Origin: Enterovibrio gelatinilyticus
GTDB taxonomy: Bacteria > Pseudomonadota > Gammaproteobacteria > Enterobacterales > Vibrionaceae
Reading direction: 5' to 3'
Length of the DNA stretch: 64,000 nucleotides
Assembly: GCF_028683095.1 (NCBI RefSeq)
Contig: NZ_JAJUBC010000010.1
Location: 114,693 to 178,692, forward strand
The position numbers and the translations under genes are program-made. A model generated the notes under the pieces. That model was not told the DNA's origin. It saw nothing but the letters and a program-made list of their open reading frames with translations, and ran no database searches. This document shows, one piece after another, positions 1 through 9,848 of the stretch. Position 1 is the first letter of the stretch. Every line of letters begins with the position of its first letter.

Positions 1-445
1 AGCCTTTACCTTCACGAAGGCGACGCTCACGAAGTATTTGTCGTAGCTGACTTTCTATTTTTTCAAACAACTGATTAATGCGACCTTGCAGGCGGTCTTG
101 TTCGAACATGAGCGCATGGCCTGTCATGATTCGGGTTAAACCTGGGTTGCGTTCACCAAACACTAAGAGAAGCTGCAACGTCAGACGAAGACGCGTCAGG
201 GTGTCTTTTTCTTCGCTTTGAATTCGGTTGATACGGGTGAACAGTGATTCTTCAATGAATTCAATCAACCCCTCAAACATGCGCGCTTTACTCGGAAAGT
301 GGCGATATAGCGCGGCTTCCGATACACCAACCTGAGCCGCAAGTTTGGCGGTTGTAATCCGTTGACTGCCCTGATTAGACTCCAGCATGTGAGCGAGAGC
401 CTGAAGAATTTCTTCGCGGCGGTTTTGCTTTTTTTGGACAGCCAT
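1..445 (-). CDS. slmA: Nucleoid occlusion factor SlmA, partial (C-terminus beyond the window)
   Basis: TetR-fold DNA-binding protein that stops FtsZ ring assembly over the nucleoid. About 148 residues of the usual ~196 are visible, because the gene runs off the left edge. The ATG at 445 gives [14 protein letters not shown], then a helix-turn-helix at residues 31-50 ([20 protein letters not shown]) and the SlmA-type continuation ([35 protein letters not shown]). It lies just downstream of coaBC-dut on the same strand, the usual gammaproteobacterial order, but a terminator-like hairpin at 601-624 separates it from dut, so it probably has its own promoter. Identification is by family resemblance. 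Confidence 0.93.
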   Translation of the reverse strand, partial: MAVQKKQNRREEILQALAHMLESNQGSQRITTAKLAAQVGVSEAALYRHFPSKARMFEGLIEFIEESLFTRINRIQSEEKDTLTRLRLTLQLLLVFGERNPGLTRIMTGHALMFEQDRLQGRINQLFEKIESQLRQILRERRLREGKG

Positions 446-600
446 GAATAGATGTTTCCTTTGTTGTTATCGGGGTCTCGGACCCAAAATCTCGGCTGAA
501 GGGTCTCTATTTTAGCGGTGCGCCATCTGTATTAAAAGGATAATGCACCTTTGGGATTGTCGACGCACATAAGAATGTTAGAAAGCGTGAATAAGACGTT

Positions 601-624
601 AAAAACGCCGCAGATTGGCGGCGT
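601..624 (-). terminator. Rho-independent terminator after dut
   Basis: On the minus strand a 7-bp GC-rich stem (ACGCCGC / GCGGCGT) with a 6-base loop is followed by five Ts. It lies about 30 bases past the dut stop and would end the coaBC-dut transcript before slmA. Confidence 0.8.
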
Positions 625-652
625 ATCTATGTATTACACACTGAAATTGCTG

Positions 653-1108
653 CTATTTTGTACCAGAGTGTCCAAAACCACCGGCACCACGCTCTGTGGC
701 ATCAAAATCTTCAACAATATTGAACTCTGCTTGAACAACAGGGACAAATACCAGTTGCGCAATACGTTCGCCCGGCTCGATAGTGAATGTGGTGTTGCCA
801 CGGTTCCAGCAAGAAACCATCAACTGACCTTGATAATCTGAGTCGATAAGGCCCACCAAGTTGCCTAGCACGATGCCGTGTTTATGCCCTAAACCCGAAC
901 GCGGCAAAATAGTCGCAGCCAGTGACGGATCGGCGATATGAATCGCGAGGCCCGTTGGCAGTAGTTCGGTTTGCCCCGGCTCCAGTGTTACTGGTGCGTC
1001 CAGAATTGCGCGTAAGTCCAACCCTGCAGAACCTTCAGTGGCGTAAGCGGGAAGCGGGAATTCATTGCCGACGCGTGGGTCGAGAATTTTCAGGTCAATT
1101 TTTTTCAT
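653..1108 (-). CDS. dut: Deoxyuridine 5'-triphosphate nucleotidohydrolase (dUTPase)
   Basis: Hydrolyses dUTP to dUMP and pyrophosphate, limiting uracil in DNA and supplying dUMP for thymidylate synthesis; works as a cytosolic trimer. The 151-residue product has the family length. Conserved motifs are AGLDLRA at 28-34, PRSGLG at 69-74, the catalytic GLIDSDYQG at 86-94 and the C-terminal glycine-rich [10 protein letters not shown] at 140-149. The frame is open upstream for another ~69 codons, but that part overlaps the end of coaBC and has no dUTPase similarity, so the ATG at 1108 ([12 protein letters not shown]) is chosen. It follows coaBC after 31 bases, suggesting co-transcription. Confidence 0.97.
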   Translation of the reverse strand: MKKIDLKILDPRVGNEFPLPAYATEGSAGLDLRAILDAPVTLEPGQTELLPTGLAIHIADPSLAATILPRSGLGHKHGIVLGNLVGLIDSDYQGQLMVSCWNRGNTTFTIEPGERIAQLVFVPVVQAEFNIVEDFDATERGAGGFGHSGTK

Positions 1109-1139
1109 TTTGTTTTCCAATGATTGTTTTCCACTGAAT

Positions 1140-2366
1140 TTATTTGCTGGCATTAAATAGGGTAGTAATTTCGCTAACCAATTGGTTGCCAATGTCAGTC
1201 TTGCTGGCAAGCGGTAACGGTTTATCACCGTTTGGCCAATAAAGGTGCAAGGCATTTTGATCGCTGTTAAAGCCTTGGCCTTCGCGAGACACATCGTTGG
1301 CGCAAATGAGATCAAGATTCTTCTTGGCTAATTTACCGCGAGCATATTGTTCCACATCTTGGGTTTCAGCCGCAAAGCCCACGGTGAAAGGGCGTTGTTG
1401 AGTCATGGCTGCAACAGCGGCAACAATGTCAGGGTTTTTCACCAACGCGATGCTCATTTCATCATGACCATCTGTTTTCTTCATTTTCTGCTCAGCGACA
1501 TGAGCAGGTCTGAAATCCGCCACGGCGGCACAGGCAATGAATATTTGATGTGACCCCGCATGTTGTTGAACAGCGTCGTACATATCTTCTGCACTTTGCA
1601 CATCGACACGTGAGACGTTAGCAGGCGTTGGCAAGTTCACTGGACCGCTCACGAGTGTCACCGTTGCCCCGCGCTTCGCCGCCGCTTGTGCAATGGCGTA
1701 TCCCATTTTGCCGGAGCTGTGATTGCTTAGGTAACGGACAGGGTCAATGGCTTCGCGTGTTGGTCCTGCAGTAATCAAAAAAGACGTACCCGTCAGATCG
1801 CCCTCAGAGAAATGGTCTTCTACCAATGCCACCAATTGAAGTGGCTCTAGCATTCTGCCTGGGCCAACATCGCCACACGCTTGCTCACCACTCGCAGGCC
1901 CCCAGATTGGATAGTCCCGGCGTTTAAGCGTCGCGAGGTTTTCTTGGGTCGCGACAGCGCGATACATCTGCTGATTCATCGCGGGTGCAATCGCAACGGG
2001 GGCATCGGTTGCAAGGCAAAGTGTGGTGAGTAAGTCGTTCCCCATGCCAGCAGTGACGCGAGCGATTAAATCTGCTGTTGCTGGTGCCAGAACCACTAAG
2101 TCTGCCCACTTGGCAATTTCGATGTGTCCCATCGATGCTTCTGCGGCTGGGTCGAGCAAACTATCAGCCACAGGGTGACCGGACACGGCTTGCATGGTGA
2201 GAGGGGTGATGAATTCTTTTGCTGCGTGCGTCATGACAACACGGACATCTGCACCACGTTCAATGAGGCGGCGAGTAAGATCTGCACATTTATACGCGGC
2301 AATACCACCGCCTATGCCTAACACGATGCGTTTTCCTGTTAGGGATTGGGTAATTTTCTGAACCAT
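1140..2366 (-). CDS. coaBC: Bifunctional phosphopantothenoylcysteine decarboxylase / phosphopantothenate-cysteine ligase
   Basis: Two consecutive steps of coenzyme A synthesis: CoaB joins cysteine to 4'-phosphopantothenate and CoaC decarboxylates the product. The N-terminal flavoprotein (CoaC) half has [10 protein letters not shown], the GHIE histidine region, PAMNQQMY and the active-site cysteine motif [11 protein letters not shown]. The C-terminal CoaB half has [20 protein letters not shown] and the KMKK lysine segment. At 408 residues it matches the family. An in-frame TTG at 2372 would add two residues, but the ATG at 2366 is more likely. First gene of the coaBC-dut unit, divergent from radC. 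Confidence 0.97.
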   Translation of the reverse strand: MVQKITQSLTGKRIVLGIGGGIAAYKCADLTRRLIERGADVRVVMTHAAKEFITPLTMQAVSGHPVADSLLDPAAEASMGHIEIAKWADLVVLAPATADLIARVTAGMGNDLLTTLCLATDAPVAIAPAMNQQMYRAVATQENLATLKRRDYPIWGPASGEQACGDVGPGRMLEPLQLVALVEDHFSEGDLTGTSFLITAGPTREAIDPVRYLSNHSSGKMGYAIAQAAAKRGATVTLVSGPVNLPTPANVSRVDVQSAEDMYDAVQQHAGSHQIFIACAAVADFRPAHVAEQKMKKTDGHDEMSIALVKNPDIVAAVAAMTQQRPFTVGFAAETQDVEQYARGKLAKKNLDLICANDVSREGQGFNSDQNALHLYWPNGDKPLPLASKTDIGNQLVSEITTLFNASK

Positions 2367-2590
2367 AACCAAGTAAGCCTACGAAGTAATTAAGAGAAAG
2401 ATAACATAAAAGACCGCCTAATCACGTGTTGTACTCAGAGGATTGTGAAAGCAGAGGTACCACAAATTGAAATGTAATAAAGAAGCTACTCATAAAATGT
2501 CTTACACGCATTAATCGCACGCTGATAAGCGATGGGTTGCTTAAAAGTACGTCAGGGATGAGGCTGCCTTTTTAATTGTGAGGCTTGGTC

Positions 2591-3265
2591 ATGTCATTGA
2601 AGGATTTGCCGCAAGATTGCCGTCCGAGAGAAAAATTATTGGCCAAAGGGCCTGAGTCATTAACGAACGCGGAATTGTTGGCCATTTTTCTTCGTACTGG
2701 CGTATCAGGCATGAATGCGATTGAACTGGCAGGTTATCTGCTGGAGGATTTTGGCTCTTTGCGGAAGCTAATGCAGTCAGACTTAGCGCAATTTAGCCAA
2801 AGAAAAGGGTTGGGATCGGCAAAATATGCACAAATGCAGGCGGTTTTGGAGCTGAGTAAGCGACATTTTAAAGAAATTATGTCTTATGAAGATGCGCTAA
2901 CGAGCCCCTCTCATACGGCGAGATATCTCTCTGCACAATTGCGTGACAGACCCCGAGAAGCCTTTCTGGTCCTGTATTTAGATAACCAAAATCGACCTAT
3001 TTCAGATGAGATTCTTTTCGAAGGAACCATCAATGCAGCAGGGGTCTATCCACGAGAAGTTGTGCGTCGTGCGCTGGAAGTGCATGCAAATGCGGTGATT
3101 TTGGCTCATAATCACCCATCTGGTATTGCCGAACCAAGTCCTGCCGACCGTCATATAACATCACGCATTGCGGATGCTTTGTCGTTAGTGGATATCAGGC
3201 TGCTCGATCACATGGTGATAGGCGATGGAGAAGTTGTCTCCTTTGCTGAACGCGGCTGGATATAA
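2591..3265 (+). CDS. radC: RadC family JAB/MPN-domain protein
   Basis: RadC (YicR-type) protein of 224 residues, the usual family length. The N-terminal helix-hairpin-helix-like UPF0758 region is followed by a JAMM metalloprotease-like domain with HNHPSG at 173-178 and D186. The old link to DNA repair is doubtful and the true biochemical role is unknown. A TTG two codons upstream is possible, but the ATG at 2591 gives the conserved start [17 protein letters not shown]. It sits between divergent coaBC and the rpmB-rpmG operon, the classic gammaproteobacterial order. Confidence 0.93.
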   Translation: MSLKDLPQDCRPREKLLAKGPESLTNAELLAIFLRTGVSGMNAIELAGYLLEDFGSLRKLMQSDLAQFSQRKGLGSAKYAQMQAVLELSKRHFKEIMSYEDALTSPSHTARYLSAQLRDRPREAFLVLYLDNQNRPISDEILFEGTINAAGVYPREVVRRALEVHANAVILAHNHPSGIAEPSPADRHITSRIADALSLVDIRLLDHMVIGDGEVVSFAERGWI

Positions 3266-3327
3266 GCTTTTCAGGTAAAAGCTGCTAAAAAACGATCAAA
3301 TAAATGACAAAAGGATCTGCTCGGGAC

Positions 3328-3356
3328 TTGAGCAATGCAAATACAGTTAGTATAAT
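3328..3356 (+). promoter_or_regulatory. Sigma-70 promoter for rpmB-rpmG
   Basis: A -35 element TTGAGC at 3328-3333 and a perfect -10 TATAAT at 3351-3356 are separated by exactly 17 bases. It lies about 95 bases before the rpmB start, leaving a leader that could carry ribosomal-protein control. Predicted from consensus only. Confidence 0.75.
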
Positions 3357-3452
3357 GCGCCACCTTTGATAGCCTTGACCTAGAGCCTGACCTTGTTTGC
3401 AGGACTGGTGGACAAGGTTGATATCGAGCTGAAACGATTTGGAGAGACATTC

Positions 3453-3689
3453 ATGTCACGAGTATGCCAAGTAACTGGCAAGCGTCCTGTAACGGGTAAC
3501 AACCGTTCGCACGCACGTAACGCCACCAAGCGTCGTTTTCTGCCGAACCTGCAAACTCATCGTTTCTGGGTAGAAAGCGAAAACCGCTTCGTTAAACTGC
3601 GTCTTACCCCTAAAGGTATGCGCATCATCGACAAGAAAGGCATTGATGCTGTTCTTACAGACATCCGCGCCCGTGGTGAGAACGTTTAA
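3453..3689 (+). CDS. rpmB: 50S ribosomal protein L28
   Basis: Structural protein of the large ribosomal subunit. The 78-residue product starts [17 protein letters not shown] and carries the basic L28 pattern ([32 protein letters not shown]). The frame extends 20 codons upstream, but the ATG at 3453 gives the conserved N-terminus. It is 13 bases from rpmG, forming the standard rpmBG operon, with a strong promoter at 3328-3356. Confidence 0.98.
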   Translation: MSRVCQVTGKRPVTGNNRSHARNATKRRFLPNLQTHRFWVESENRFVKLRLTPKGMRIIDKKGIDAVLTDIRARGENV

Positions 3690-3702
3690 GAGGATTTAAA
3701 GA

Positions 3703-3870
3703 ATGGCTAAAGGCATTCGTGAGAAGATCCGTCTAGTATCATCTGCTGGTACAGGCCACTTCTACACTACTGATAAAAACAAACGTAACATGCCGGGCAA
3801 ATTTGAGATCAAGAAATTTGATCCAGTTGTTCGTCAACACGTTATGTACAAAGAAGCTAAAATCAAGTAA
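3703..3870 (+). CDS. rpmG: 50S ribosomal protein L33
   Basis: Small 55-residue large-subunit protein ([20 protein letters not shown] ... KEAKIK). It is the zinc-free form, lacking the CxxC pairs of the zinc-binding paralogue. An AGGA ribosome site precedes the ATG. It is the last gene of the rpmBG operon and is followed directly by a terminator. Confidence 0.97.
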   Translation: MAKGIREKIRLVSSAGTGHFYTTDKNKRNMPGKFEIKKFDPVVRQHVMYKEAKIK

Positions 3871-3888
3871 TTGGTTTTTTGCTTTGCT

Positions 3889-3919
3889 AAAAAAAACTCA
3901 GCTTAGGCTGGGTTTTTTT
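3889..3919 (+). terminator. Rho-independent terminator of rpmBG
   Basis: A hairpin AACTCAGC-TTAG-GCTGGGTT, flanked by A- and T-runs, begins about 20 bases after the rpmG stop. Confidence 0.85.
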
Positions 3920-4026
3920 ATACCTGTAATTTGAGACATTCATCTGCAGGTTGCTTGGGCATATCACTGTAAATCAGTCACTTCCACATATACACTTTAG
4001 TCATGTCCAATCGCTGTGAGCGCACT

Positions 4027-4536
4027 ATGGCAAAACCATCCCGTCGTACTTTTAACAATTTCCTGATCATCGGCATTCTTTTCTTTTTTATGATGATGCA
4101 TTTGCCCGATTATATTCGCACTAAACTGGCGGAAGGTGAGCAAAGTCAGCATGTTGAACAGGTACTGCCCGAAGGTGTGATTGCTTTAATGCCGGATGAT
4201 GTGTCGGTACTTTCTCTTAAGTTCCCAACGTTTACGCTAACTAACGGCACACCTTGGCAAACAGATAAGCGATTGGATGTTTCAGCTACCGAATTGGCCA
4301 ATCGCTGGTTAAATCTATCCGGTACAGAAATCGATACCGAAACCTACAACAAGCTTAAGCCGAGTTTGCGCTCTCTTGCCACGCTAGTGGTCGACCGTGA
4401 TCAGCACATGGAGCCTTTGCGCTTAACCTATTACCAACTTCCTCAATTTTGGCTCATCCAAAATTGGGAAAACCGTTGGCTTGCGGTGTCGGTTGATCAA
4501 CACTACCTGTTCCCATTCGACAGCCAGAATCAATAA
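4027..4536 (+). CDS. Conserved hypothetical membrane-anchored protein upstream of mutM
   Basis: A 169-residue product of unknown function. A basic N-terminus (MAKPSRR) leads into one hydrophobic helix at about residues 10-25 ([16 protein letters not shown]), then a soluble C-terminal part of ~140 residues, probably outside the membrane. No catalytic motif was recognised. The frame allows a start eight codons earlier at 4003, but the ATG at 4027 gives the better membrane-anchor start. The stop is one base before the mutM ATG, so the two are probably translated from one message. Similar proteins are remembered next to mutM in Vibrio, without an assigned role. Confidence 0.75.
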   Translation: MAKPSRRTFNNFLIIGILFFFMMMHLPDYIRTKLAEGEQSQHVEQVLPEGVIALMPDDVSVLSLKFPTFTLTNGTPWQTDKRLDVSATELANRWLNLSGTEIDTETYNKLKPSLRSLATLVVDRDQHMEPLRLTYYQLPQFWLIQNWENRWLAVSVDQHYLFPFDSQNQ

Positions 4537-4537
4537 C

Positions 4538-5350
4538 ATGCCAGAATTACCGGAAGTTGAAGTCAGCCGCATGGGGATAAGGCCGCATGCGGAAGGCCAA
4601 ACGGTCACCAAAATTGAAGTGCGACAACCTAAGCTGCGGTGGTTAGTGCCAGAAGAGTTACATGACATGGAAGGTCAGGTAATTCGTAGCGTTTCGCGTC
4701 GCGCTAAGTACCTGATTTTGGAAACGGACGTGGGCTACGCACTGGTGCATTTGGGCATGTCAGGCAGCTTACGGGTTATCCCTGAAGGCGTACCGCCGGC
4801 AAAGCATGATCATGTCGATTTGCACTTAAGCTCGGGTGAGATGATCCGCTACAACGATCCGCGTCGTTTTGGTGCTTGGCTCTGGCAACCGAATGATGGC
4901 TCAGACCACCCTGTATTGGGGAAATTAGGACCTGAGCCTCTAACCGATGATTTCACGGGTGAGTACCTGTTTGAGCGAAGCCGAAACAAGCGCACGCCTA
5001 TCAAGCAATTCATTATGGATAATGCGGTGGTGGTGGGTGTGGGTAACATTTACGCCAATGAATCACTGTTTATGTCTCGCATTCACCCACAACGCCAAGC
5101 CGGTCAGCTAAACCAAGAAGAAGCGAGTCGCTTTGTGGCGGACATTAAGTTGGTGCTAGCGACGGCGATTGAGCAAGGCGGCACAACGCTAAAAGATTTT
5201 AAGCAGGCAGATGGTAAGCCGGGGTATTTTGCACAAGAACTTCAAGTGTATGGCAACCAAGGAAAGCCTTGCCCAGTGTGTGGTACTGAACTTGAAAGCG
5301 TGAAGCTTGGACAGAGAAACACGGTGTTTTGCCCCGACTGTCAGGTTTAA
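4538..5350 (+). CDS. mutM: Formamidopyrimidine-DNA glycosylase
   Basis: Base-excision repair enzyme (Fpg) that removes 8-oxoguanine and ring-opened purines and cleaves the abasic site by beta,delta-elimination. The 270-residue product begins MPELPEVE, giving the catalytic proline and glutamate (P2, E3). It has the conserved lysine K57, and a C-terminal zinc finger with Cys 245, 248, 265 and 268. The ATG at 4538 is fixed by the invariant N-terminus, though the frame is open further upstream. It follows the hypothetical gene with almost no gap and ends at a bidirectional terminator facing coaD. Confidence 0.97.
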   Translation: MPELPEVEVSRMGIRPHAEGQTVTKIEVRQPKLRWLVPEELHDMEGQVIRSVSRRAKYLILETDVGYALVHLGMSGSLRVIPEGVPPAKHDHVDLHLSSGEMIRYNDPRRFGAWLWQPNDGSDHPVLGKLGPEPLTDDFTGEYLFERSRNKRTPIKQFIMDNAVVVGVGNIYANESLFMSRIHPQRQAGQLNQEEASRFVADIKLVLATAIEQGGTTLKDFKQADGKPGYFAQELQVYGNQGKPCPVCGTELESVKLGQRNTVFCPDCQV

Positions 5351-5375
5351 TCAGACAACGCCGAGAAAGCGCATC

Positions 5376-5405
5376 AAAAAGCCCGCTGCGATAGCGGGTT
5401 TTTTT
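5376..5405. terminator. Bidirectional terminator between mutM and coaD
   Basis: A hairpin AGCCCGCTGCGATAGCGGGTT has A-run and T-run flanks, so it can end transcripts from both convergent genes. Confidence 0.85.
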
Positions 5406-5423
5406 GTGTTTGTTAGCGTTAGC

Positions 5424-6026
<603 letters not shown>

Positions 6027-6104
6027 CTAGCCTACTACCTCGCTATGGCTTAATCAGTACTATTCGGTATGATCGGTATTAAGAACCGTAAACTAGGGCA
6101 CAAA

Positions 6105-7142
6105 ATGAAAAAAATCCTTGTCATTCGCAACGATAAAATCGGTGACTTCATGTTGGCGTGGCCTGCTTTTGCCATGTTGAAGCAATCGCAGCCAGATGCT
6201 GAAATCACTGCACTGGTACCGTCATACACCAAAGCGCTTGCGGAGTTGTGCCCATCAATTGATAAGGTTTTGGTAGATTGTGGGAAAGGGTCGGACACAT
6301 TGAGTAAGAAAGCGCTGATGACCGAGATTAAAGCGCAACAGTTTGATGCCTCAATCTGTTTATTTTCAGATAGCTACAATGCGGGTTTGGTTTGGAAAGC
6401 GGGCATTCCGTTTCGTTTAGCGCCGGCAACGAAAATTTCTCAGCTCCTTTATAATCACCGCATTAAGCAACGCCGATCCAAATCGGCAAAACCTGAGTAT
6501 GAATACAACCTCGATTTGGTGCGTGCTTTCTTGGCGAAACAAGGCATCAAGGCGGTTGAACCCGTTGCGCCTTATTTAGCGTTTGGCGCTGATACGCTTC
6601 AAGCTCAGCGCCAAAAGCTGACGACCTTGCTCTCGCTAGAATCAGATAAACCTTGGCTATTTGTTCATGCTGGCAGTGGTGGTTCGGCGAATAACTTATC
6701 GCTTGAGCAGTACGCGGCGCTGGTATCAGGTATCGTTCAACAGGTTGCTATGGATGTAGTGTTAACAGCAGGGCCGGGTGAAGAAGAAAAAGCGGCAGAG
6801 CTGAAAGCGTTGTTGGCACAAGGTGATGTGAAGTCGGTAATTTACGATAAGAATGATGGTTTACAAGATTTTACGTGTTCAATTGCCTGCGCAAGTGCCT
6901 TCATCGCGGGCTCAACCGGGCCGTTGCATATAGCGGCAACGGTGGATGTGCCGACGATTGGCTTTTTCCCTGCTAAACGCAGCGCAACGCCATTGAGATG
7001 GCAACCTATCAACAGTAACGGCCGCCACCTTGCCTTTGCCCCGCCTGCAGACAAAAACAAAGACGTGGCGGCAGACATGTCGAAAATCGACGTTGATAGC
7101 ATCCTGCCTGACGCCTTAGCCTTTCTGCAGCGCGTGCTCTAA
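6105..7142 (+). CDS. GT9 family (heptosyltransferase-like) glycosyltransferase
   Basis: A 345-residue glycosyltransferase family 9 protein, the ADP-heptose transferase class that builds the LPS inner core at the cytoplasmic face of the inner membrane. The N-terminal acceptor domain starts KKILVIRNDKIGDFMLAWPA with the family GD pair. The C-terminal nucleotide-sugar domain has FVHAGSGGS and the donor motif AGSTGPLHIAATV. The ATG at 6105 is chosen over one 12 codons upstream because it begins directly at the Rossmann strand. It converges on the WaaE-like gene with a 2-base gap. Acceptor and exact linkage cannot be read from sequence. Confidence 0.85.
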   Translation: MKKILVIRNDKIGDFMLAWPAFAMLKQSQPDAEITALVPSYTKALAELCPSIDKVLVDCGKGSDTLSKKALMTEIKAQQFDASICLFSDSYNAGLVWKAGIPFRLAPATKISQLLYNHRIKQRRSKSAKPEYEYNLDLVRAFLAKQGIKAVEPVAPYLAFGADTLQAQRQKLTTLLSLESDKPWLFVHAGSGGSANNLSLEQYAALVSGIVQQVAMDVVLTAGPGEEEKAAELKALLAQGDVKSVIYDKNDGLQDFTCSIACASAFIAGSTGPLHIAATVDVPTIGFFPAKRSATPLRWQPINSNGRHLAFAPPADKNKDVAADMSKIDVDSILPDALAFLQRVL

Positions 7143-7144
7143 GT

Positions 7145-7927
7145 TTACTGTGCGCGGCTGTCGTTTTCTCTGATCCAAAGGTCGGCGTATTTCACGAACG
7201 TTGAGTGCGCCGAGAGCACGGCAATCAAGAAGCCTTGTTTACCATCGAGAAATCCACGCTTTAATAGATACATCTTCAAAAAGCAGCCAATCGCGTGAGT
7301 GACACCTTGCCCGATGCTGCTTTTCTTCCCTCGCGCCTGACGACCATCTGCCCATGATTTTGCATAGAATGCGGATTTCACAAGGTACTGGTGCAGGTCG
7401 CGGTATGAGTAGTGCAGCATGTCGCCGCTCAAGGTTTGTTTCTGACTGCCTTCTGGCTCAATGATTTTTTCGTGAACCAAGGCATCGTTGTAGCCGGTGA
7501 ACTCGCGAGGGTATAAGCGAACGATTTTATCGTACCAGCCAGAGTGCTTAAGAAAGCGGCCAAATACCCATGTGGTGCGACGGAGCACGAACAGGGTTCT
7601 CTCAGGCGGATTTTCTAATACTGTCAGAATGCTGTTTTTCAACGCATCAGTAATGACTTCATCCGCATCAATCGCAAGCACCCAATCTTTGGTTGCATGG
7701 CTTTGCGCCAATTGTTTTTGTTTACCAAAGCCCGGCCATTCGGCATTCACAAAGACTTTCGCGCCTGCTTGCTCAGCGATGGCGACGGTATTGTCTGTGC
7801 TGCCAGAATCCACCACGATGATTTCATCGACCCAATCTAAGGATGCCAAACACTCTGGCAGGATCTGTTCTTCATTTTTGGTGATGATGATTGCGCTGAT
7901 TGAGGCGCGTGTTTGATTCTGGCTCAT
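7145..7927 (-). CDS. GT2 family LPS core glycosyltransferase, WaaE/KdtX-like
   Basis: A 260-residue GT-A-fold glycosyltransferase. Conserved elements are an N-terminal IIITKNEE, VVDSGSTDNT at about 39-48, the metal-binding DADE at 87-90, and a C-terminal region rich in aromatic and basic residues (LHYSYRDLHQYL). It resembles WaaE/KdtX enzymes that add glucose to the first inner-core heptose in several enterobacteria; the sugar here is inferred. Its ATG overlaps the stop of the upstream GT9 gene by four bases (ATGA), showing translational coupling. Confidence 0.83.
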   Translation of the reverse strand: MSQNQTRASISAIIITKNEEQILPECLASLDWVDEIIVVDSGSTDNTVAIAEQAGAKVFVNAEWPGFGKQKQLAQSHATKDWVLAIDADEVITDALKNSILTVLENPPERTLFVLRRTTWVFGRFLKHSGWYDKIVRLYPREFTGYNDALVHEKIIEPEGSQKQTLSGDMLHYSYRDLHQYLVKSAFYAKSWADGRQARGKKSSIGQGVTHAIGCFLKMYLLKRGFLDGKQGFLIAVLSAHSTFVKYADLWIRENDSRAQ

Positions 7928-8982
7928 GAGCCGATTTCCTCTTTTTGGATGACTTCATCAAAACGCGAGATCACCTCATCAATGGTTATTCTTTGCATAG
8001 CGGTATCGTCTTTCACGCGTGTTCGCCAAGACACTTCATTCGCTGATTTGCCTGTTTCGGCTTCAATCGCCTCTGCATATACGCTCACGACATAGTGTCG
8101 CCAGTTGTAAGGCCCTGTTCGTGCGGGATTGTGGTGCGCGTATAAACCAATAACGGGTGTATCCACGGCATTGGCAAGGTGCGCTGGGCCGCTATCAGGT
8201 GCCAAGACTAAATCGGCTTCCTGCTCAAGTGCGAGCAATTGTAGAAGCGTTGTTTTACCAATTAGGTTTTTTACAGGACGGGAGAGTTGGCTCTCGATAG
8301 CTTGACCGAGCTCAATCTCAATCTTGCCAGGGCCACCCGCTAAGATTACATCGAACCCTTCGTCGAGTGCATGCTCAATCACGCCCGCGTAACCTTCTGC
8401 GGTCCAGTTTTTAAAGGCTTTGCTCGCAGCGGGTGCAACCACCAAGGTCGGCTTCGTGGATAACTGATCTTTTGCCCAGACGACGTCTTTTTCGGATAGC
8501 GGCAATGCCCATGTTGGCGTTTGAGGCTTCAAGCCTAGTGCTTCAGTGAAGGCCATGAAACCGTCTAGCACATGCGGTGATGCTGGCGATGGCACTTTTA
8601 CATTGGTAAACCACTGCTGCAAATCACTGGCTCGGGTCTTATCAAACCCCAGCGTGTACTTAGCCTTGATCCCGATAGACAACATGCTCGCTCTGATCGC
8701 GCTTTGCATATGAAGCAGCGCATCGAAGCGTTGGCCTTTCAGTGCTTTCCATACCGCTTGCATCCCTTTAAAGCCTTGCTTCTTATCAAAAGCAATCACG
8801 GTGACATCGGGTAACAACGGTGTAAGAAGGGCGGCTTCGGCTTTCCCTGCTATCCATGTCAGTTGTGTTTCTGGCCATTGCTGGCGAATGGCTTGAACGG
8901 CAGCGATGGCATTGCAAACATCGCCAATCGCTGAAAGGCGCAAAATGCAGAGAGACTGTGGTGGGGCAGAAAATAAGGCCAT
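7924..8982 (-). CDS. GT9 family heptosyltransferase (WaaC-like)
   Basis: A 352-residue GT9 enzyme. The N-terminal motif LCILRLSAIGDVCNAIAAVQ (residues 11-30) resembles the WaaC-type acceptor loop, and the C-terminal donor motif is LAPDSGPAHLANAV. It probably transfers heptose from ADP-heptose to Kdo or another inner-core sugar. The frame extends 38 codons upstream into the kdkA promoter region; the ATG at 8982 (MALFSAPPQSL) is preferred. Divergent from kdkA and coupled to the downstream GT2 gene, forming a two-gene core unit. Its role as heptosyltransferase I is inferred from its position beside kdkA and waaA. Confidence 0.85.
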   Translation of the reverse strand: MALFSAPPQSLCILRLSAIGDVCNAIAAVQAIRQQWPETQLTWIAGKAEAALLTPLLPDVTVIAFDKKQGFKGMQAVWKALKGQRFDALLHMQSAIRASMLSIGIKAKYTLGFDKTRASDLQQWFTNVKVPSPASPHVLDGFMAFTEALGLKPQTPTWALPLSEKDVVWAKDQLSTKPTLVVAPAASKAFKNWTAEGYAGVIEHALDEGFDVILAGGPGKIEIELGQAIESQLSRPVKNLIGKTTLLQLLALEQEADLVLAPDSGPAHLANAVDTPVIGLYAHHNPARTGPYNWRHYVVSVYAEAIEAETGKSANEVSWRTRVKDDTAMQRITIDEVISRFDEVIQKEEIGS

Positions 8983-9112
8983 GAGAATGCTTATAGGGTT
9001 TTGATGGTTGAAATTATGCAGTTGCCGATCAGCAATGTAAAATGCAACTGCATCGTATCTGTCAGTAATGCTTGAGATACTGAGAAGATAAGACATATTT
9101 GAAGGAGCTTGC

Positions 9113-9826
9113 GTGGATCAGTTAGTCGACAACAACACCCGTATTTGGTTTGACGCGTCATTGTTACGTGAAGATCCTGCGCAATGTTTTGATGTTGAAT
9201 TCTGGCAGCAGAAAGAGGCAATCATCGGCTCTGCAACGGGGCGTGGCACGACGTGGTTTGTGCAAACTGAGGTGTTGCCTGCTGCGCTTCGTCACTATCG
9301 CCGCGGTGGTTTGTTCGGGAAATTGGTTCGTGACAGTTATGCGTTCACGGGGTGGGGAAACACTCGCTCGGCACAAGAGTTTCAGTTACTCACCTATCTG
9401 CGTGAAAATGGCATATCAGTACCGCGCCCTATCGCAGCGCGTGCGATTCGAGATGGGCTGACCTACCAAGCGGATTTGCTGGTGGAAAAAATCGATGATG
9501 CCAAAGATCTGGTCGATATCTTGATGGAAGCCCCGCTCGACGCTTCCCATTACCTCCGGATTGGCGTCATGGTGAGAAAGCTTCATGATGCTGGGGTGTG
9601 TCACACTGATCTCAATATCCACAATATTTTGCTCGATGCCACAGGCACGTGCTGGTTAATTGATTTTGATAAATGTGGGAAAAAGGGGGGGGATAGCTGG
9701 AAAGCATCTAATCTCAGCCGCTTGCTTCGCTCATTTCGAAAAGAGCTGAACAAGCGACACATCCAGTGGCAGGAATCAGATTGGGATGCTTTGTTGCTGG
9801 GTTATCAAGAGCAAGCAGTTAGATAA
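9113..9826 (+). CDS. kdkA: 3-deoxy-D-manno-octulosonic acid (Kdo) kinase
   Basis: Phosphorylates the single Kdo residue of lipid A-Kdo, as in Haemophilus and Vibrio LPS, at the cytoplasmic side of the inner membrane. The 237-residue product has a protein-kinase-like fold: catalytic loop HTDLNIHN at 164-171 and metal-binding DFD at 184-186, followed by the KdkA-type NLSRLLRSFRKEL. The start is a GTG at 9113 with AAGGAG upstream. Residues 190-193 are encoded by an A5-G8 run (9680-9692); addition of one G would give TAG at once and remove the last ~44 residues. Convergent with waaA, with a 22-base gap. Confidence 0.93.
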   Translation: MDQLVDNNTRIWFDASLLREDPAQCFDVEFWQQKEAIIGSATGRGTTWFVQTEVLPAALRHYRRGGLFGKLVRDSYAFTGWGNTRSAQEFQLLTYLRENGISVPRPIAARAIRDGLTYQADLLVEKIDDAKDLVDILMEAPLDASHYLRIGVMVRKLHDAGVCHTDLNIHNILLDATGTCWLIDFDKCGKKGGDSWKASNLSRLLRSFRKELNKRHIQWQESDWDALLLGYQEQAVR

Positions 9827-9848
9827 TCTGGGATCTGCAAATTATTAG

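Noticed and set aside
922..1137. Plus-strand open frame opposite dut
   Set aside because: It lies over a clear dUTPase gene in the opposite direction, with no ribosome site and no recognisable protein.
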